A stretch of DNA of 60,485 nucleotides from an uncultured Prevotella sp. (GTDB lineage: Bacteria > Bacteroidota > Bacteroidia > Bacteroidales > Bacteroidaceae): assembly GCA_905233245.1 (NCBI GenBank), contig CAJODK010000017.1, forward strand, positions 1 to 60,485, read 5' to 3'. Positions 1 to 8,826 of this stretch are shown piece after piece. Within the stretch, counting starts at the first letter, position 1. Each line of letters starts with the position of its first letter. The position numbers were made by a program, and so were the translations under genes. The notes beneath the pieces are model-generated. The model saw only the letters and a list, made by a program, of their open reading frames with translations, searched no databases and was not told the origin of the DNA.

Positions 1-46
1 AAAAAAAGTTTATAAAGAAAAAACTCAATAAAAAACTCAATTACCA

Positions 47-1321
47 TTATTGCGCCTTTTCCTCAAGCATAGCAAGGAGGTCTGCAACGACATAGTTGCT
101 GCCACCGACGAAGATGAAGTCGGAGGGTGAGGCATCGGAGAGAGCCGCACGGTAGGCGTCGATGACCTTGTGGAATGCGCGGCCCTTGAGCCCTACACTA
201 CTAGCCTCAGCTAGGAGATGCTCTACAGGGATGGCACGGTGAGTGTCGGCCTGAGTGAAATAGTACTCGGCATTGGTGGGCAGGAGACGGAGTACTCCGT
301 CTAGGTCTTTGTCATCGACCATGCCAAATATAATTCTAAGAGCCCCTCTCCCCGACCCTCCCCCAAATGGGAGGGAGTGATATGTTTCACTTATTTGAGT
401 GGAGAGGATTTGCCAGCCTGCCAGGTTGTGGCCGATGTCACAGATGACGAGGGGGTGCTCCTGGATGGTTTCCCAACGACCACGCAGATGAGTGATATCC
501 AGTACGTGCTCTATGCCTTCACTTATAGCATTTTCTGTTGTTATCAAGCCAACCTCCATAAGTAGCTTAGCTGCACAAAGCACCGTCTTTACATTCTTTT
601 CCTGACAATATCCCTTAAGTTGGCAGTCTGGTAAGGTACTGTATTCTTGGTCTTGAGCAAAAGTGATGGGGGCGTTGACTTCGTGTGCCTTTGCCTCAAA
701 GACGGGGCGCGTCTCTGGGAGGTATTCGCCGATGACAACGGGCACATGGGGCTTGATAATGCCTGCCTTCTCAGCGGCTATCTTGGCGAGGGTGTCGCCG
801 AGGAATCCCGTGTGGTCAAAGGAGATATTGGTAATGACGCTGAGGATGGGGGTGATGATATTGGTGCAGTCGAGACGTCCGCCGAGACCTACCTCAATGA
901 CAGCAATATCGACGTGCTCATCGGCGAAGTAACGGAAAGCCATGGCGGTGGCGAGTTCGAAGAAGGATGGCGAAAGGGGTTCGAAGAAACTGCGCTCCCT
1001 CTCCACGAAATCAATGACATACTGGTGGGAGATGGGCTGACCGTTGACCTTGATGCGCTCTGCAAAATCAACGAGGTGGGGCGAGGTGTATAGGCCTACA
1101 CGGTAGCCTGCCTGCTGGAGCATGGCGGCGAGCATGTGCGAGGTGCTGCCCTTGCCGTTGGTGCCAGCGACGTGGATAGTCTTGTACTGGTGGTGAGGGT
1201 GATGGAAGTGCTCATCAAGGGCGAGCGTATTGCTCAGTCCCTCCTTATAAGCACCAGCGCCCACCTTTTCAAAGGCAGGCGCAGCGGTGTATAGGTATTC
1301 TAATGTCTCGGAGTAATTCAT
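47..1321 (-). CDS. folC: bifunctional folylpolyglutamate/dihydrofolate synthase
   Basis: Adds glutamate to folates in the cytoplasm (and/or makes dihydrofolate from dihydropteroate). The 424-residue product has the Mur-ligase ATP loop (AGTNGKGST), the SPHLVDFAERI segment that follows it, and the HLRGRWE and DIGHN motifs of the family. I start it at 1321 (MNYSETLEY); an upstream in-frame extension runs into dnaJ and is unlikely. It lies 4 bp after dnaJ, so it is probably the last gene of a grpE-dnaJ-folC transcript. One oddity: between the WQILSTQIS and LRIIFGM blocks sits a Gly-rich stretch (SLPFGGGSGRGA) coded by a G-rich tract that I do not expect in the family; see findings. Family assignment is certain; which of the two activities dominates is not. 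Confidence 0.95.
   Translation of the reverse strand: MNYSETLEYLYTAAPAFEKVGAGAYKEGLSNTLALDEHFHHPHHQYKTIHVAGTNGKGSTSHMLAAMLQQAGYRVGLYTSPHLVDFAERIKVNGQPISHQYVIDFVERERSFFEPLSPSFFELATAMAFRYFADEHVDIAVIEVGLGGRLDCTNIITPILSVITNISFDHTGFLGDTLAKIAAEKAGIIKPHVPVVIGEYLPETRPVFEAKAHEVNAPITFAQDQEYSTLPDCQLKGYCQEKNVKTVLCAAKLLMEVGLITTENAISEGIEHVLDITHLRGRWETIQEHPLVICDIGHNLAGWQILSTQISETYHSLPFGGGSGRGALRIIFGMVDDKDLDGVLRLLPTNAEYYFTQADTHRAIPVEHLLAEASSVGLKGRAFHKVIDAYRAALSDASPSDFIFVGGSNYVVADLLAMLEEKAQ
331..378. repeat. G-rich insertion inside folC
   Basis: On the coding (minus) strand this tract is unusually G-rich (GGGGGAGGGTCGGGGAGAGG) and codes for SLPFGGGSGRGA. It falls between two conserved FolC blocks and keeps the frame. 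It looks like a short repeat element inserted in frame. This is inference from the alignment expected for the family; borders are approximate. Confidence 0.35.
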
Positions 1322-1325
1322 CTTA

Positions 1326-2498
1326 TCAGCTGAAATAACTGCGGAACTTATTGAAGAAACTGGACTTTGTGGCGCTGTCAGCCTTGAAATTGTCGGAGTC
1401 CTTGAGGTGCTCCAGCGCCTGCTTCTCATCCTTGGAGAGGGTCTGTGGGACATAGACGGAGATATTGACCAGTATGTCGCCATTGCCGTAGCCGTAGCCC
1501 TGCACGCTGGGCAGTCCCTTGCCACGCAGGCGGAGGGTCTTGCCAGGCTGCGTACCTGCCTCTATCTTGAGCTTGAGTTTGCCTCCCTCGATAGTAGGAA
1601 TGTTGACATCGCCACCGAGTGCTGCTGTGGGGAAGTCGAGCAAAAGATTATATATAAGGTCCTTGCCGTCGCGCACGAAGGTGTCGTTGGGCTCTTCCTC
1701 GATGAAGACCTTAATGTCACCGGCTATGCCGTTGCGCTTGCCCACATTGCCCTTGCCAGGAGCATTGACAACCATGCCGTCCTGAACGCCTGCGGGGATA
1801 TTGATTTCTACTACCTCCTCGCCACGCTCTACACCCTCGCCGTGACAGTGCGGACACTTCTTCTTGATGGTCTTGCCCTCACCGCCACAGGTAGGACATA
1901 CGCTCTGTGTCTGCATCACGCCGAAGATGCTCTGCTGCTGACGTGTGACAACGCCTGAGCCGTGACAAGTCTTACAGGTTTCTATGCCTTCGCCACCCGT
2001 GCCTCCGCAGTGGGAGCACTTGATGTCCTTGCGCACCTTAAACTTCTTAGTAACGCCCGTGGCCACCTCCTGCAGATTGAGGCGCACCTTGAGGCGCAGG
2101 TCACTGCCGCGGTGTATCTGCTGACCACGTGAACCACCTCCACCGAAGCCGCTGAAACCGCCGAAGCCACCACGACCACCGAAGACATCACCGAACATAT
2201 CGAAGATGTCGTCCATGGAGAAGCCTCCTGCACCGCCGAAGCCACCGAAACCGCCCATATTAGGACCATCGAAGCCAAACTGTTCATACTGCTGACGCTT
2301 CTGCTCATCAGAGAGCACGGAGTAAGCCTCAGCAGCCTCCTTAAACTTCTCCTCGGCTTCCTTCTTCTCAGCATCACTCTTATCGCCCTGACGGTCAGGG
2401 TGATACTTGATGGCTATCTTACGGTATGCCTTCTTTATGTCTGCAGCGCTGGCTTTCTTATCGACGCCCAGCACCTCGTAGTAATCTCTCTTTGCCAT
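1326..2498 (-). CDS. dnaJ: chaperone DnaJ (Hsp40)
   Basis: Co-chaperone that delivers unfolded proteins to DnaK and stimulates its ATPase. The domains appear in order: J domain with HPD (in [10 protein letters not shown]), a Gly/Phe-rich linker (about residues 75-130), four CxxCxGxG zinc repeats ([32 protein letters not shown]), then the C-terminal substrate-binding region. At 390 residues it is of normal length and complete. It follows grpE with a 33-bp spacer that is almost entirely an 8-bp tandem repeat, and precedes folC by 4 bp. Confidence 0.98.
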   Translation of the reverse strand: MAKRDYYEVLGVDKKASAADIKKAYRKIAIKYHPDRQGDKSDAEKKEAEEKFKEAAEAYSVLSDEQKRQQYEQFGFDGPNMGGFGGFGGAGGFSMDDIFDMFGDVFGGRGGFGGFSGFGGGGSRGQQIHRGSDLRLKVRLNLQEVATGVTKKFKVRKDIKCSHCGGTGGEGIETCKTCHGSGVVTRQQQSIFGVMQTQSVCPTCGGEGKTIKKKCPHCHGEGVERGEEVVEINIPAGVQDGMVVNAPGKGNVGKRNGIAGDIKVFIEEEPNDTFVRDGKDLIYNLLLDFPTAALGGDVNIPTIEGGKLKLKIEAGTQPGKTLRLRGKGLPSVQGYGYGNGDILVNISVYVPQTLSKDEKQALEHLKDSDNFKADSATKSSFFNKFRSYFS

Positions 2499-2501
2499 AA
2501 T

Positions 2502-2533
2502 AGTCGTTTGGTCGTTTAGTCGTTTGGTCGTTT
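2502..2533 (-). repeat. four 8-bp tandem units, grpE-dnaJ spacer
   Basis: On the minus strand the gap between the grpE stop and the dnaJ start consists of four copies of AAACGACY. A matching run of three units, in the same sense relative to transcription, fills the ilvD-ilvB spacer at 17188-17211. Confidence 0.85.
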
Positions 2534-3080
2534 ATTGGCCTACTGCTACTTTTGCAAAACGTATCACCTTGTCATTCAGGGTGTAGCCCGTCTGCACACA
2601 ATCTATAACTTTGCCTTTCTTATCCTCTCCCATGCCTGGCACGAGAGCTACTGACTCGTGGTAGTCAACATCAAAGTCGGCTCCCTCAGTCTCTATCTTC
2701 TTGACGCCCAGTCCCTCAAGAGTCTTGAGAAGCTTCTGGTAGATGAGAGACATGCCTTCACGGATAGCATTGGGATCGTCGCTCTTGTCAGCGAGGGCGC
2801 GCTCGAAGTCATCCATCACTGGCAAAATGGCAGTAATAGTCTTCTCACCACCTGCCAACACGAGGTCGGCTTTCTCCTTGAGGGTGCGCTTGCGGTAATT
2901 CTCAAACTCCGCCTGCTTGTACAATGCCTGCTCCTTAAGTTTCTCTATCTCAGCGAGGGCAATGTCCAGAGGGTCCTGCTCGGGAGTATCACTATCCTCC
3001 TTAACATCCTTAACATCCTTAATATCATTAAGGTCCTTAGGCTCCTTAAGGTCGTTATCCTTTATTTCTTCTTCTTTCAT
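2532..3080 (-). CDS. grpE: nucleotide exchange factor GrpE
   Basis: Releases ADP from DnaK in the DnaK-DnaJ-GrpE cycle. The 182-residue product has an acidic, low-complexity N-terminus (repeats of KDVKDVKE type), the long coiled-coil helix (LYKQAEFENYRKRTLKEK) and the C-terminal beta domain with YHESVALVPG and GYTLNDKVIRFAKVAVG. The disordered tail is coded by a 9-bp repeating tract near 2995-3030. It lies upstream of dnaJ. No clear sigma promoter was found; a TAAGTTCG at 3106-3113 is only a weak match. Confidence 0.96.
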   Translation of the reverse strand: MKEEEIKDNDLKEPKDLNDIKDVKDVKEDSDTPEQDPLDIALAEIEKLKEQALYKQAEFENYRKRTLKEKADLVLAGGEKTITAILPVMDDFERALADKSDDPNAIREGMSLIYQKLLKTLEGLGVKKIETEGADFDVDYHESVALVPGMGEDKKGKVIDCVQTGYTLNDKVIRFAKVAVGQ

Positions 3081-3131
3081 ATTTTATGTTTTTATTTTTG
3101 TTATCCCGAACTTACAACAATCGTGCCAAGG

Positions 3132-4289
3132 CTACTTGCGGTAGTAATAATACCAATAGGTGCCAAAGTAATTGTCACGAATGTCTGCCTGCTTCTGAAG
3201 CAGCGGTTTGCGTACTCTGAGCAGCGACAGGAAGTCGTGGTAGTCGGCACGCACGGCATCATCGATGGTCATGTTGGTGTCCTGGCAGATACAGAGAGCC
3301 TCTGCATAGTGCTTAGGGAGCGGTGCCTTACTATCATAGTACTGCGGCAAGGTCTCAGCGAATGCCTTGAGGTCTTTCTTTATCAGATAGGTGCAAAGCA
3401 GGAAGTCAGCAGCAGGACGGCGCGCAGTATGGCGACGCTCTTCGCGGGCTATGTAGCGCTCTGGCGCCTCGTTGATAATGCGTGGCACAAAACCGATGCA
3501 CTGCCACACAGGGTACGGGTCACGGAGTGCCGCAGAGGGCTCCCTACCCTGACAGGGCAGGAGCGATGGCGTCTTGCCGAGGATATTGTAGTTGAAGAGA
3601 TAATATCCCAACTGGTTGCCATCTCTGCCATCGGATGACATGGCAAGGGCGTAGGCACGCCACATTGTCAGTGACATGTCATTATCATGCTTCGCTATGC
3701 CCGTAGCAAGCGCTTCCTGGTACTTACCCTCATGACACAAGCGCTCTACGGCGAGACGTGTGTGGAGAGTACGGTCGGTATTGCCTACTGAGTACATCAT
3801 GACTGTCATGAGAACTACGCACAGGAGATTAGTCCACCACGGTGTGACGAGCGTAGAACCATCACGCAGCGAACTGTGCAGGACGGCGATGGAATTGAGC
3901 TTGCGACATAGCAGAGGGAAAAATATAAACACGAGCGCCATGAGCACCAGTGCCGTGGCAGAGGTGCTGACATGTCCCGCAGCATCGATATCAACGGCCG
4001 TCAGAGTGCCCAACATGAACATAGCTGGGAGATATACCAGTGCCTTAACCCTCTGAGGCAACTTAACGACCATAGCCGTCAGCCAAGCCACAATGCAGGT
4101 GACGAGGGTGATAATGACACCACCGATAAGACGGTTGTAGCGGGTCTGGTGGTCAGACCACGAATACTGCATCATCCCAAGGATGTCACCCTGGAATGAG
4201 TACAAGTAATGGAATATGATAAAGAGAAAAAGGATAGCACACACCATCTGGATGATGGCTGTGCTATCGTTTTTTTTATTCATGAGCAT
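3132..4289 (-). CDS. DUF6057 family membrane protein
   Basis: Unknown function. The N-terminal half carries about four or five hydrophobic helices (for example IIQMVCAILFLFIIFHYLY and VIITLVTCIVAWLTAMVV). The C-terminal half is soluble, helical and rich in aromatic and charged residues (PQYYDSKAPLPKHYAEAL). The pattern matches the DUF6057 family of Bacteroidales as I know it. The start codon directly abuts the glgB stop, so translation is probably coupled; a second ATG lies 6 nt in. Last gene of the MORN-yhcH-glgB-DUF6057 group. Confidence 0.75.
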   Translation of the reverse strand: MLMNKKNDSTAIIQMVCAILFLFIIFHYLYSFQGDILGMMQYSWSDHQTRYNRLIGGVIITLVTCIVAWLTAMVVKLPQRVKALVYLPAMFMLGTLTAVDIDAAGHVSTSATALVLMALVFIFFPLLCRKLNSIAVLHSSLRDGSTLVTPWWTNLLCVVLMTVMMYSVGNTDRTLHTRLAVERLCHEGKYQEALATGIAKHDNDMSLTMWRAYALAMSSDGRDGNQLGYYLFNYNILGKTPSLLPCQGREPSAALRDPYPVWQCIGFVPRIINEAPERYIAREERRHTARRPAADFLLCTYLIKKDLKAFAETLPQYYDSKAPLPKHYAEALCICQDTNMTIDDAVRADYHDFLSLLRVRKPLLQKQADIRDNYFGTYWYYYYRK

Positions 4290-6398
4290 TTAGTTCTTTT
4301 TCAGTACTACTGCGGAGCGAGCTGGGATATAGAGCTTGAGCCACTCCTTCTTGTCCTGCACATACATCTCATCGTAGTTGGTGATGTGGGTAATGCTGTC
4401 ATCAGCAAAGCCATTGCCGCCAAATTCCTTGGAGTCTGTGTTCAGCACTACGTTATATGAACCTGTAGGTACCAGGAATCCGTAGTCGGTGTATGAACGT
4501 GTTGGCGAGAAGTTGAATACGTAGATGAGGTCGCCACGCATGAATGCCATTATCTGGTCGCCTTCGTTCACCCATATCTCCTGGACAGGGGTCTCGTTAA
4601 AATTCTTCACCATCTTCATAACCTCGAGCATCCTCTGGTCGAAGTCACCCAGCCAGTGGTAACAGAGCTCCTTGTTGTCAACGAGGTTCCACTGACGGCG
4701 AGCGTACTTACAGCTCCATCCGTTGCCCTCGCGTGGGAAGTCTATCCACTCTGGATGTCCCCACTCGTTGCCCATGAAGTTGAGGTAACCGCCGTTGATG
4801 GTGCTTGACACCACGAGGCGTATCATCTTGTGCAGAGCTATGCCGCGACGCGCTGTCTCGTTCTCGTCACCCTTCTTGAAGTGCCAGTACATATCGGCAT
4901 CAATAAGGCGGAAGATGATGGTCTTGTCGCCCACGAGTGCCTGGTCGTGACTCTCTGCGTATGAGATGGTCTTCTCGTCAGCACGACGATTGGTCATCTC
5001 CCAGAATATATCACGTGGGTTCCACTGCTCGTCGCTCTTCTCCTTGATCATCTTAATCCAGTAGTCAGGCAAGCCCATGGCAAGACGGTAGTCGAAGCCA
5101 ATGCCGCCATCCTCTATCTTGGCTGCCAAGCCTGGCATGCCCGACATCTCCTCGGCTATAGTGATAGCGTTCTTGTTTACCTCGTGTATCACCTTATTGG
5201 CGAGTGTGAGGTAACAGATGGCGTTATCATCCTGACCACCGTTATAGTAGTCGCCGTAGCCACCGAAGTCAACACCCAGTCCGTGGTTGTAGTACAGCAT
5301 TGAGGTCACGCCATCGAAGCGGAAACCGTCAAACTTATACTCATCCAGCCAGAACTTACAGTTACTCAGCAGGAAGTGCATCACCTGGTCTTTGCCATAG
5401 TCGAAACAGAGAGAGTCCCACTGGTTATGCTCCCTGCGGTCGCCTGGGTAGAAATACTGGTCAGGGTCGCCACAGAAGTTGCCCAGACCCTCCACCTCAT
5501 TCTTTACGGCGTGAGAGTGCACCAGGTCCATGATTACTGCCAGTCCTGCCTGGTGTGCGGTGTCTATGAGTTCCTTCAGGTCTTCTGGTGTACCGAAACG
5601 GCTTGATGCCGCGAAGAAGTTGCTCACGTGGTAGCCGAACGAACCATAGTAAGGGTGCTCCTGTATAGCCATTATCTGTATGCAGTTGTATCCCGCCTTT
5701 ATTACGCGTGGCAGCACATTGTCCTTAAACTCCTTGTAGGTGCCAACCTTCTCGGCATCCTGCGCCATACCTATGTGGCACTCGTATATGAGTAGCGGTG
5801 TGGTGTTAGGCTTGAAAGTCTTTTTCTTCCACTTATACTCCTTCTCTGGTGCCCATACCTGAGCAGAGAATATCTTGGTCACGTCGTCCTGCACCACTCT
5901 ACGAATCCATGCAGGAATACGCTCGCCCTGTCCTCCGTTCCATTTCACCAGCAGTTTGAAGAGGTCGCCATGCTTCAGTGCATTGGCTGGCAGTTTTATC
6001 TCCCAGTCCTGACCGTTCTTCAACTTCTTCATGGCATACTTCTTATTCTCTTTCCAGTCGTTGAAGTCGCCTATGAGGTAAATCTCCGTAGCATTAGGAG
6101 CCCATTCTCTGAGTACCCATCCCTTGTCAGTCTTATGCAGACCATAGTATAGGTAACCTGTAGCGAAGTCAGAGAGTTTTTGTTTTCCTCCGTTTGTCAG
6201 GTGGTCAGCCATCCACATTGCATGGTCGTGTCTGCCACGGATAGCATTCTCAAATGGTTCCAGCCAAGGGTCACGAGCTACGACACCGATATGCTGCGGA
6301 GCATCGGGCGTCTTGACTGCTGCCTTCTTTGTCGCTGCCTTTTTCGTAGCAGGCTTCTTTGCGACGGTCTTCTTTGTGGTTTTCTTAGTCGCAGACAT
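4290..6398 (-). CDS. glgB: 1,4-alpha-glucan branching enzyme with a basic N-terminal tail
   Basis: Cuts alpha-1,4 chains and rejoins them as alpha-1,6 branches during glycogen synthesis. CBM48-like N domain (WVLREWAPNATEIYLIGDFN), then a GH13 barrel with FDGFRFDGVTSM (nucleophile Asp), ITIAEEMSGMPG (acid/base Glu) and YAESHDQALVGDKT, and a C-terminal beta domain. It resembles the eukaryote-like branching enzymes common in Bacteroidetes. The first 30 or so residues form an Ala/Thr/Lys tail of histone H1 style (KKTTKKTVAKKPATKKAA) that lies outside the catalytic fold. It is cotranscribed with yhcH and DUF6057 (gaps 15 and 0 nt). Confidence 0.95.
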   Translation of the reverse strand: MSATKKTTKKTVAKKPATKKAATKKAAVKTPDAPQHIGVVARDPWLEPFENAIRGRHDHAMWMADHLTNGGKQKLSDFATGYLYYGLHKTDKGWVLREWAPNATEIYLIGDFNDWKENKKYAMKKLKNGQDWEIKLPANALKHGDLFKLLVKWNGGQGERIPAWIRRVVQDDVTKIFSAQVWAPEKEYKWKKKTFKPNTTPLLIYECHIGMAQDAEKVGTYKEFKDNVLPRVIKAGYNCIQIMAIQEHPYYGSFGYHVSNFFAASSRFGTPEDLKELIDTAHQAGLAVIMDLVHSHAVKNEVEGLGNFCGDPDQYFYPGDRREHNQWDSLCFDYGKDQVMHFLLSNCKFWLDEYKFDGFRFDGVTSMLYYNHGLGVDFGGYGDYYNGGQDDNAICYLTLANKVIHEVNKNAITIAEEMSGMPGLAAKIEDGGIGFDYRLAMGLPDYWIKMIKEKSDEQWNPRDIFWEMTNRRADEKTISYAESHDQALVGDKTIIFRLIDADMYWHFKKGDENETARRGIALHKMIRLVVSSTINGGYLNFMGNEWGHPEWIDFPREGNGWSCKYARRQWNLVDNKELCYHWLGDFDQRMLEVMKMVKNFNETPVQEIWVNEGDQIMAFMRGDLIYVFNFSPTRSYTDYGFLVPTGSYNVVLNTDSKEFGGNGFADDSITHITNYDEMYVQDKKEWLKLYIPARSAVVLKKN

Positions 6399-6413
6399 AA
6401 TAGCCTCCTTTTC

Positions 6414-6863
6414 TTAGCACTTTACTTTAAATACTGCCTTCTTGAAGGTCTCGAAGGTAGAGATACATGGTGTATGACCATCCTGCGGGAAGAAGATAGC
6501 CATCATGCCTGGACGGCAGGTCACATAGGTAGAAGCAGGCTGTTCCGGATACTTGGTCACATCCTTCTCTGCGTTATACTCTGCCTCCACGGTGATATCC
6601 TCCAGTGGCAGGTAGCCATAGGTCTCCTCGCCAGTGATAGGGAGCTGGATGTCGAGCATATTCTTGTGTGTCTCCATCACAGCCTCATCAGGCATCTTAC
6701 CTTTCTGGTTAATGATGTTAACAAACAGTTCCTTGCCCTTAATCTCATGCTTACCTGGCTCAAGGGCTTCGAGGTCATTATCCTCAAGGAATTTCACTAC
6801 ATCGGCGAACAAAGGGTTAACGCCTACATAATACTTCAGATTGTCTAATGTGTCAACGATCAT
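6414..6863 (-). CDS. YhcH/YjgK/YiaL family protein (DUF386)
   Basis: A small cupin-like family, often annotated as the beta subunit of beta-galactosidase or linked to sialic acid use; the true substrate is unknown here. The 149-residue product is full length and has family features: LDIQLPITGEETYGY, and a C-terminal MMAIFFPQDGHTPCI block with the conserved His. It sits 13 nt after the MORN gene and 15 nt before glgB, which suggests a link to carbohydrate metabolism, but that is inference. Confidence 0.88.
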   Translation of the reverse strand: MIVDTLDNLKYYVGVNPLFADVVKFLEDNDLEALEPGKHEIKGKELFVNIINQKGKMPDEAVMETHKNMLDIQLPITGEETYGYLPLEDITVEAEYNAEKDVTKYPEQPASTYVTCRPGMMAIFFPQDGHTPCISTFETFKKAVFKVKC

Positions 6864-6876
6864 AATACTTAAAAAT

Positions 6877-7995
6877 TTATTGTTTTACTTTCTGGCCCAT
6901 CTCATAGACGCCTTGGTCTATAATCTGTCCTGTCTTATCTTTCTCTACAAACTTGCCATCACGCTCGTCATCGTGGTACGAACCCTCGAAGCGCACGCCG
7001 TCACGGGTTTCCTCTATGGCACGACCTTCACGCTTGCCGTTCTTGTACATACCCTTATACTTATTGCCGTCAGAGTAGTGTATGATAATCTCACCGTCGA
7101 GCTGGCCGTTCTTGAATGTGCCGTTGTAGCGGTCACCCGTCTTCTTTGTCAGAGTGCCCCTACCATTCTGCTTGTCAGCCTTCCATAGACCGATATACTG
7201 GTCGCCATTGCTCCATACGAAGGTGCCCTGCCCATCCTTTTCACCATTTACGAAGTGACCTGTGTATTTGTCACCATTAGCAAAACGGAAGATGCCCTCA
7301 CCTGTACGCTCTCCGTTCTGGTAAGAGCCCTCATAGACGTCGCCATTCTTAAACTTATAGATACCCTTTCCCTCCTGCACGTCCTTGAGCCACTGACCTA
7401 CATAGACATCGCCGTTGGAGTAGTGGTAAGTTCCCTTACCCGAACGATTGTTGTCCAACCACTGCCCCTCATAGACAGAGCCATCGCCCCAGTCCATCTT
7501 GCCGCGGCCATTCTTCTTGTCATTCTTCCATTCTCCCTCGTAGTAGGCGCCAGCATCCTTGTGGATGTATGTGCCCTTGCCCTGACGCTTGTCCTGATAC
7601 CACTCGCCGTCGTACTTATCGCCGTTATGGTAGTACATCACGCCATGTCCCTGCTGGAAATCACGAAACCAGAGGCCATCGTAGCGATTGTTGTTGGCAA
7701 AGTAATATATGCCCTTGCCATGCTGCTGATCCTGAAACCACTGGCCTTCGTAGCGCTCGCCGTCAGTGAAGCTATACACACCGTAGCCTTGACGCTTGCC
7801 TTTGTCATACTCACCCTCGTAGGTATCGCCGTTGGCAAAGTTTGTAATACCCTTGCCATGAGGCTTGCCACCGAGTATTTCTCCCTGATACACTCCCTTG
7901 TCATGGGTATAGCAGGAGCCCAGCGAAATCTTCTGAGCATTGGCAGAAAGAGTAAGAAAAGAGAGTATATATATAATAGGATATCTGCTTAACAT
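6877..7995 (-). CDS. secreted MORN-repeat protein
   Basis: A signal peptide (IIYILSFLTLSANAQ) is followed by about 14 MORN units of 23 residues of the type NGDxYEGxWxxGKxxGxGxY, running to the C-terminus. MORN proteins bind partners or membranes; no catalytic domain is visible, so only an envelope scaffold role can be proposed. The start is fixed by the signal peptide. A TACCTTTG element ends only 4 nt upstream of the ATG, so the mRNA may be leaderless. First gene of the operon that continues with yhcH and glgB. Confidence 0.9.
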   Translation of the reverse strand: MLSRYPIIYILSFLTLSANAQKISLGSCYTHDKGVYQGEILGGKPHGKGITNFANGDTYEGEYDKGKRQGYGVYSFTDGERYEGQWFQDQQHGKGIYYFANNNRYDGLWFRDFQQGHGVMYYHNGDKYDGEWYQDKRQGKGTYIHKDAGAYYEGEWKNDKKNGRGKMDWGDGSVYEGQWLDNNRSGKGTYHYSNGDVYVGQWLKDVQEGKGIYKFKNGDVYEGSYQNGERTGEGIFRFANGDKYTGHFVNGEKDGQGTFVWSNGDQYIGLWKADKQNGRGTLTKKTGDRYNGTFKNGQLDGEIIIHYSDGNKYKGMYKNGKREGRAIEETRDGVRFEGSYHDDERDGKFVEKDKTGQIIDQGVYEMGQKVKQ

Positions 7996-7999
7996 GCTT

Positions 8000-8007
8000 C
8001 AAAGGTA
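8000..8007 (-). promoter_or_regulatory. promoter -7 element of the MORN operon
   Basis: TACCTTTG on the minus strand, 4 nt before the ATG of the MORN gene. No convincing TTTG lies 20 bp upstream. If used, the transcript starts at or next to the start codon. Confidence 0.6.
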
Positions 8008-8060
8008 GCATTTTTTTTTAGATAAATGAAAGAAAACGTGTTTTTTTATTATTTTTTTAC

Positions 8061-8068
8061 TAATTTTG
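8061..8068 (+). promoter_or_regulatory. promoter -7 element of kdsB
   Basis: TAATTTTG, 5 nt before the kdsB ATG at 8074. It predicts a leaderless or nearly leaderless kdsB mRNA and decides against the longer upstream reading frame. Confidence 0.65.
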
Positions 8069-8073
8069 CAGCC

Positions 8074-8826
8074 ATGAAATACATCGCAATAATACCAGCA
8101 AGGTTTGCCTCAACACGTTTTCCTGGCAAACCACTCGCCAAACTCGGTGGCAAGACAGTCATCCAGAGAGTCTATGAACAGGTAACGAAAAGCATTGTCC
8201 ACGTCTTTGTAGCTACCGACGATGAGCGCATCTACGAACACGTACGTTCATGGGGTGGTCAGGTTGTCATGACGCGTAATGACCATAAGTCTGGCACCGA
8301 CCGCATAGAGGAGGCGATGGAGAAGATTGAGGCTATGGGCGGGCACTTTGACGTGGTTGTCAACGTACAGGGTGACGAACCATTCATACGCCCAGAACAG
8401 ATAGAAAGTATCTGTCATTGCTTTGACGATGCCACGACACAGATAGCCACCCTCGGCATACGCTTTGGCAACAGTCTGGAAGCAATACAGAATCCTAACT
8501 CGCCAAAGATAGTGGTGGACAACAATGGCTTTGCCATGTATTTCAGTCGCAGCGTAATACCCTACTGTCGCGGCAAGGAACCGCAGGAGTGGCCTCTCAC
8601 CTACCCTTTCCTCAAGCATATCGGCATGTACGCCTACCGCAGAGAGGTACTTAGAGAGGTGACACAGTTGCCACAGTCGTCACTGGAACTGGCAGAGTCG
8701 CTCGAGCAACTGCGCTGGCTGCAGAACGGCTATCGCATCAAGGTAGGCGAAACCACATACGAAACTATTGGAATAGACACACCTGAAGACTTAGAAAAAG
8801 CTAATGCACTCATCAATAATAAATAA
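8074..8826 (+). CDS. kdsB: 3-deoxy-manno-octulosonate cytidylyltransferase
   Basis: Activates KDO as CMP-KDO for lipopolysaccharide core synthesis. The 250-residue product has the family start IIPARFASTRFPGKPL, the VQGDEPFI metal/nucleotide motif, and ...FLKHIGMYAYRREVL and ESLEQLRWLQNGYRI near the end. An in-frame extension to 8026 exists, but it contains the promoter itself, so I start at MKYIAIIPA. The next gene begins inside its last 23 bases. Confidence 0.97.
   Translation: MKYIAIIPARFASTRFPGKPLAKLGGKTVIQRVYEQVTKSIVHVFVATDDERIYEHVRSWGGQVVMTRNDHKSGTDRIEEAMEKIEAMGGHFDVVVNVQGDEPFIRPEQIESICHCFDDATTQIATLGIRFGNSLEAIQNPNSPKIVVDNNGFAMYFSRSVIPYCRGKEPQEWPLTYPFLKHIGMYAYRREVLREVTQLPQSSLELAESLEQLRWLQNGYRIKVGETTYETIGIDTPEDLEKANALINNK

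Noticed and set aside
663..1093. Plus-strand frames opposite folC and many long frames opposite other genes
   Set aside because: They are antisense shadows of clear family genes with no promoter or homology.
8026..8073. Longer N-terminus for kdsB
   Set aside because: It would include the TAATTTTG promoter element and a Phe-rich non-family stretch; MKYIAIIPA is the family start.
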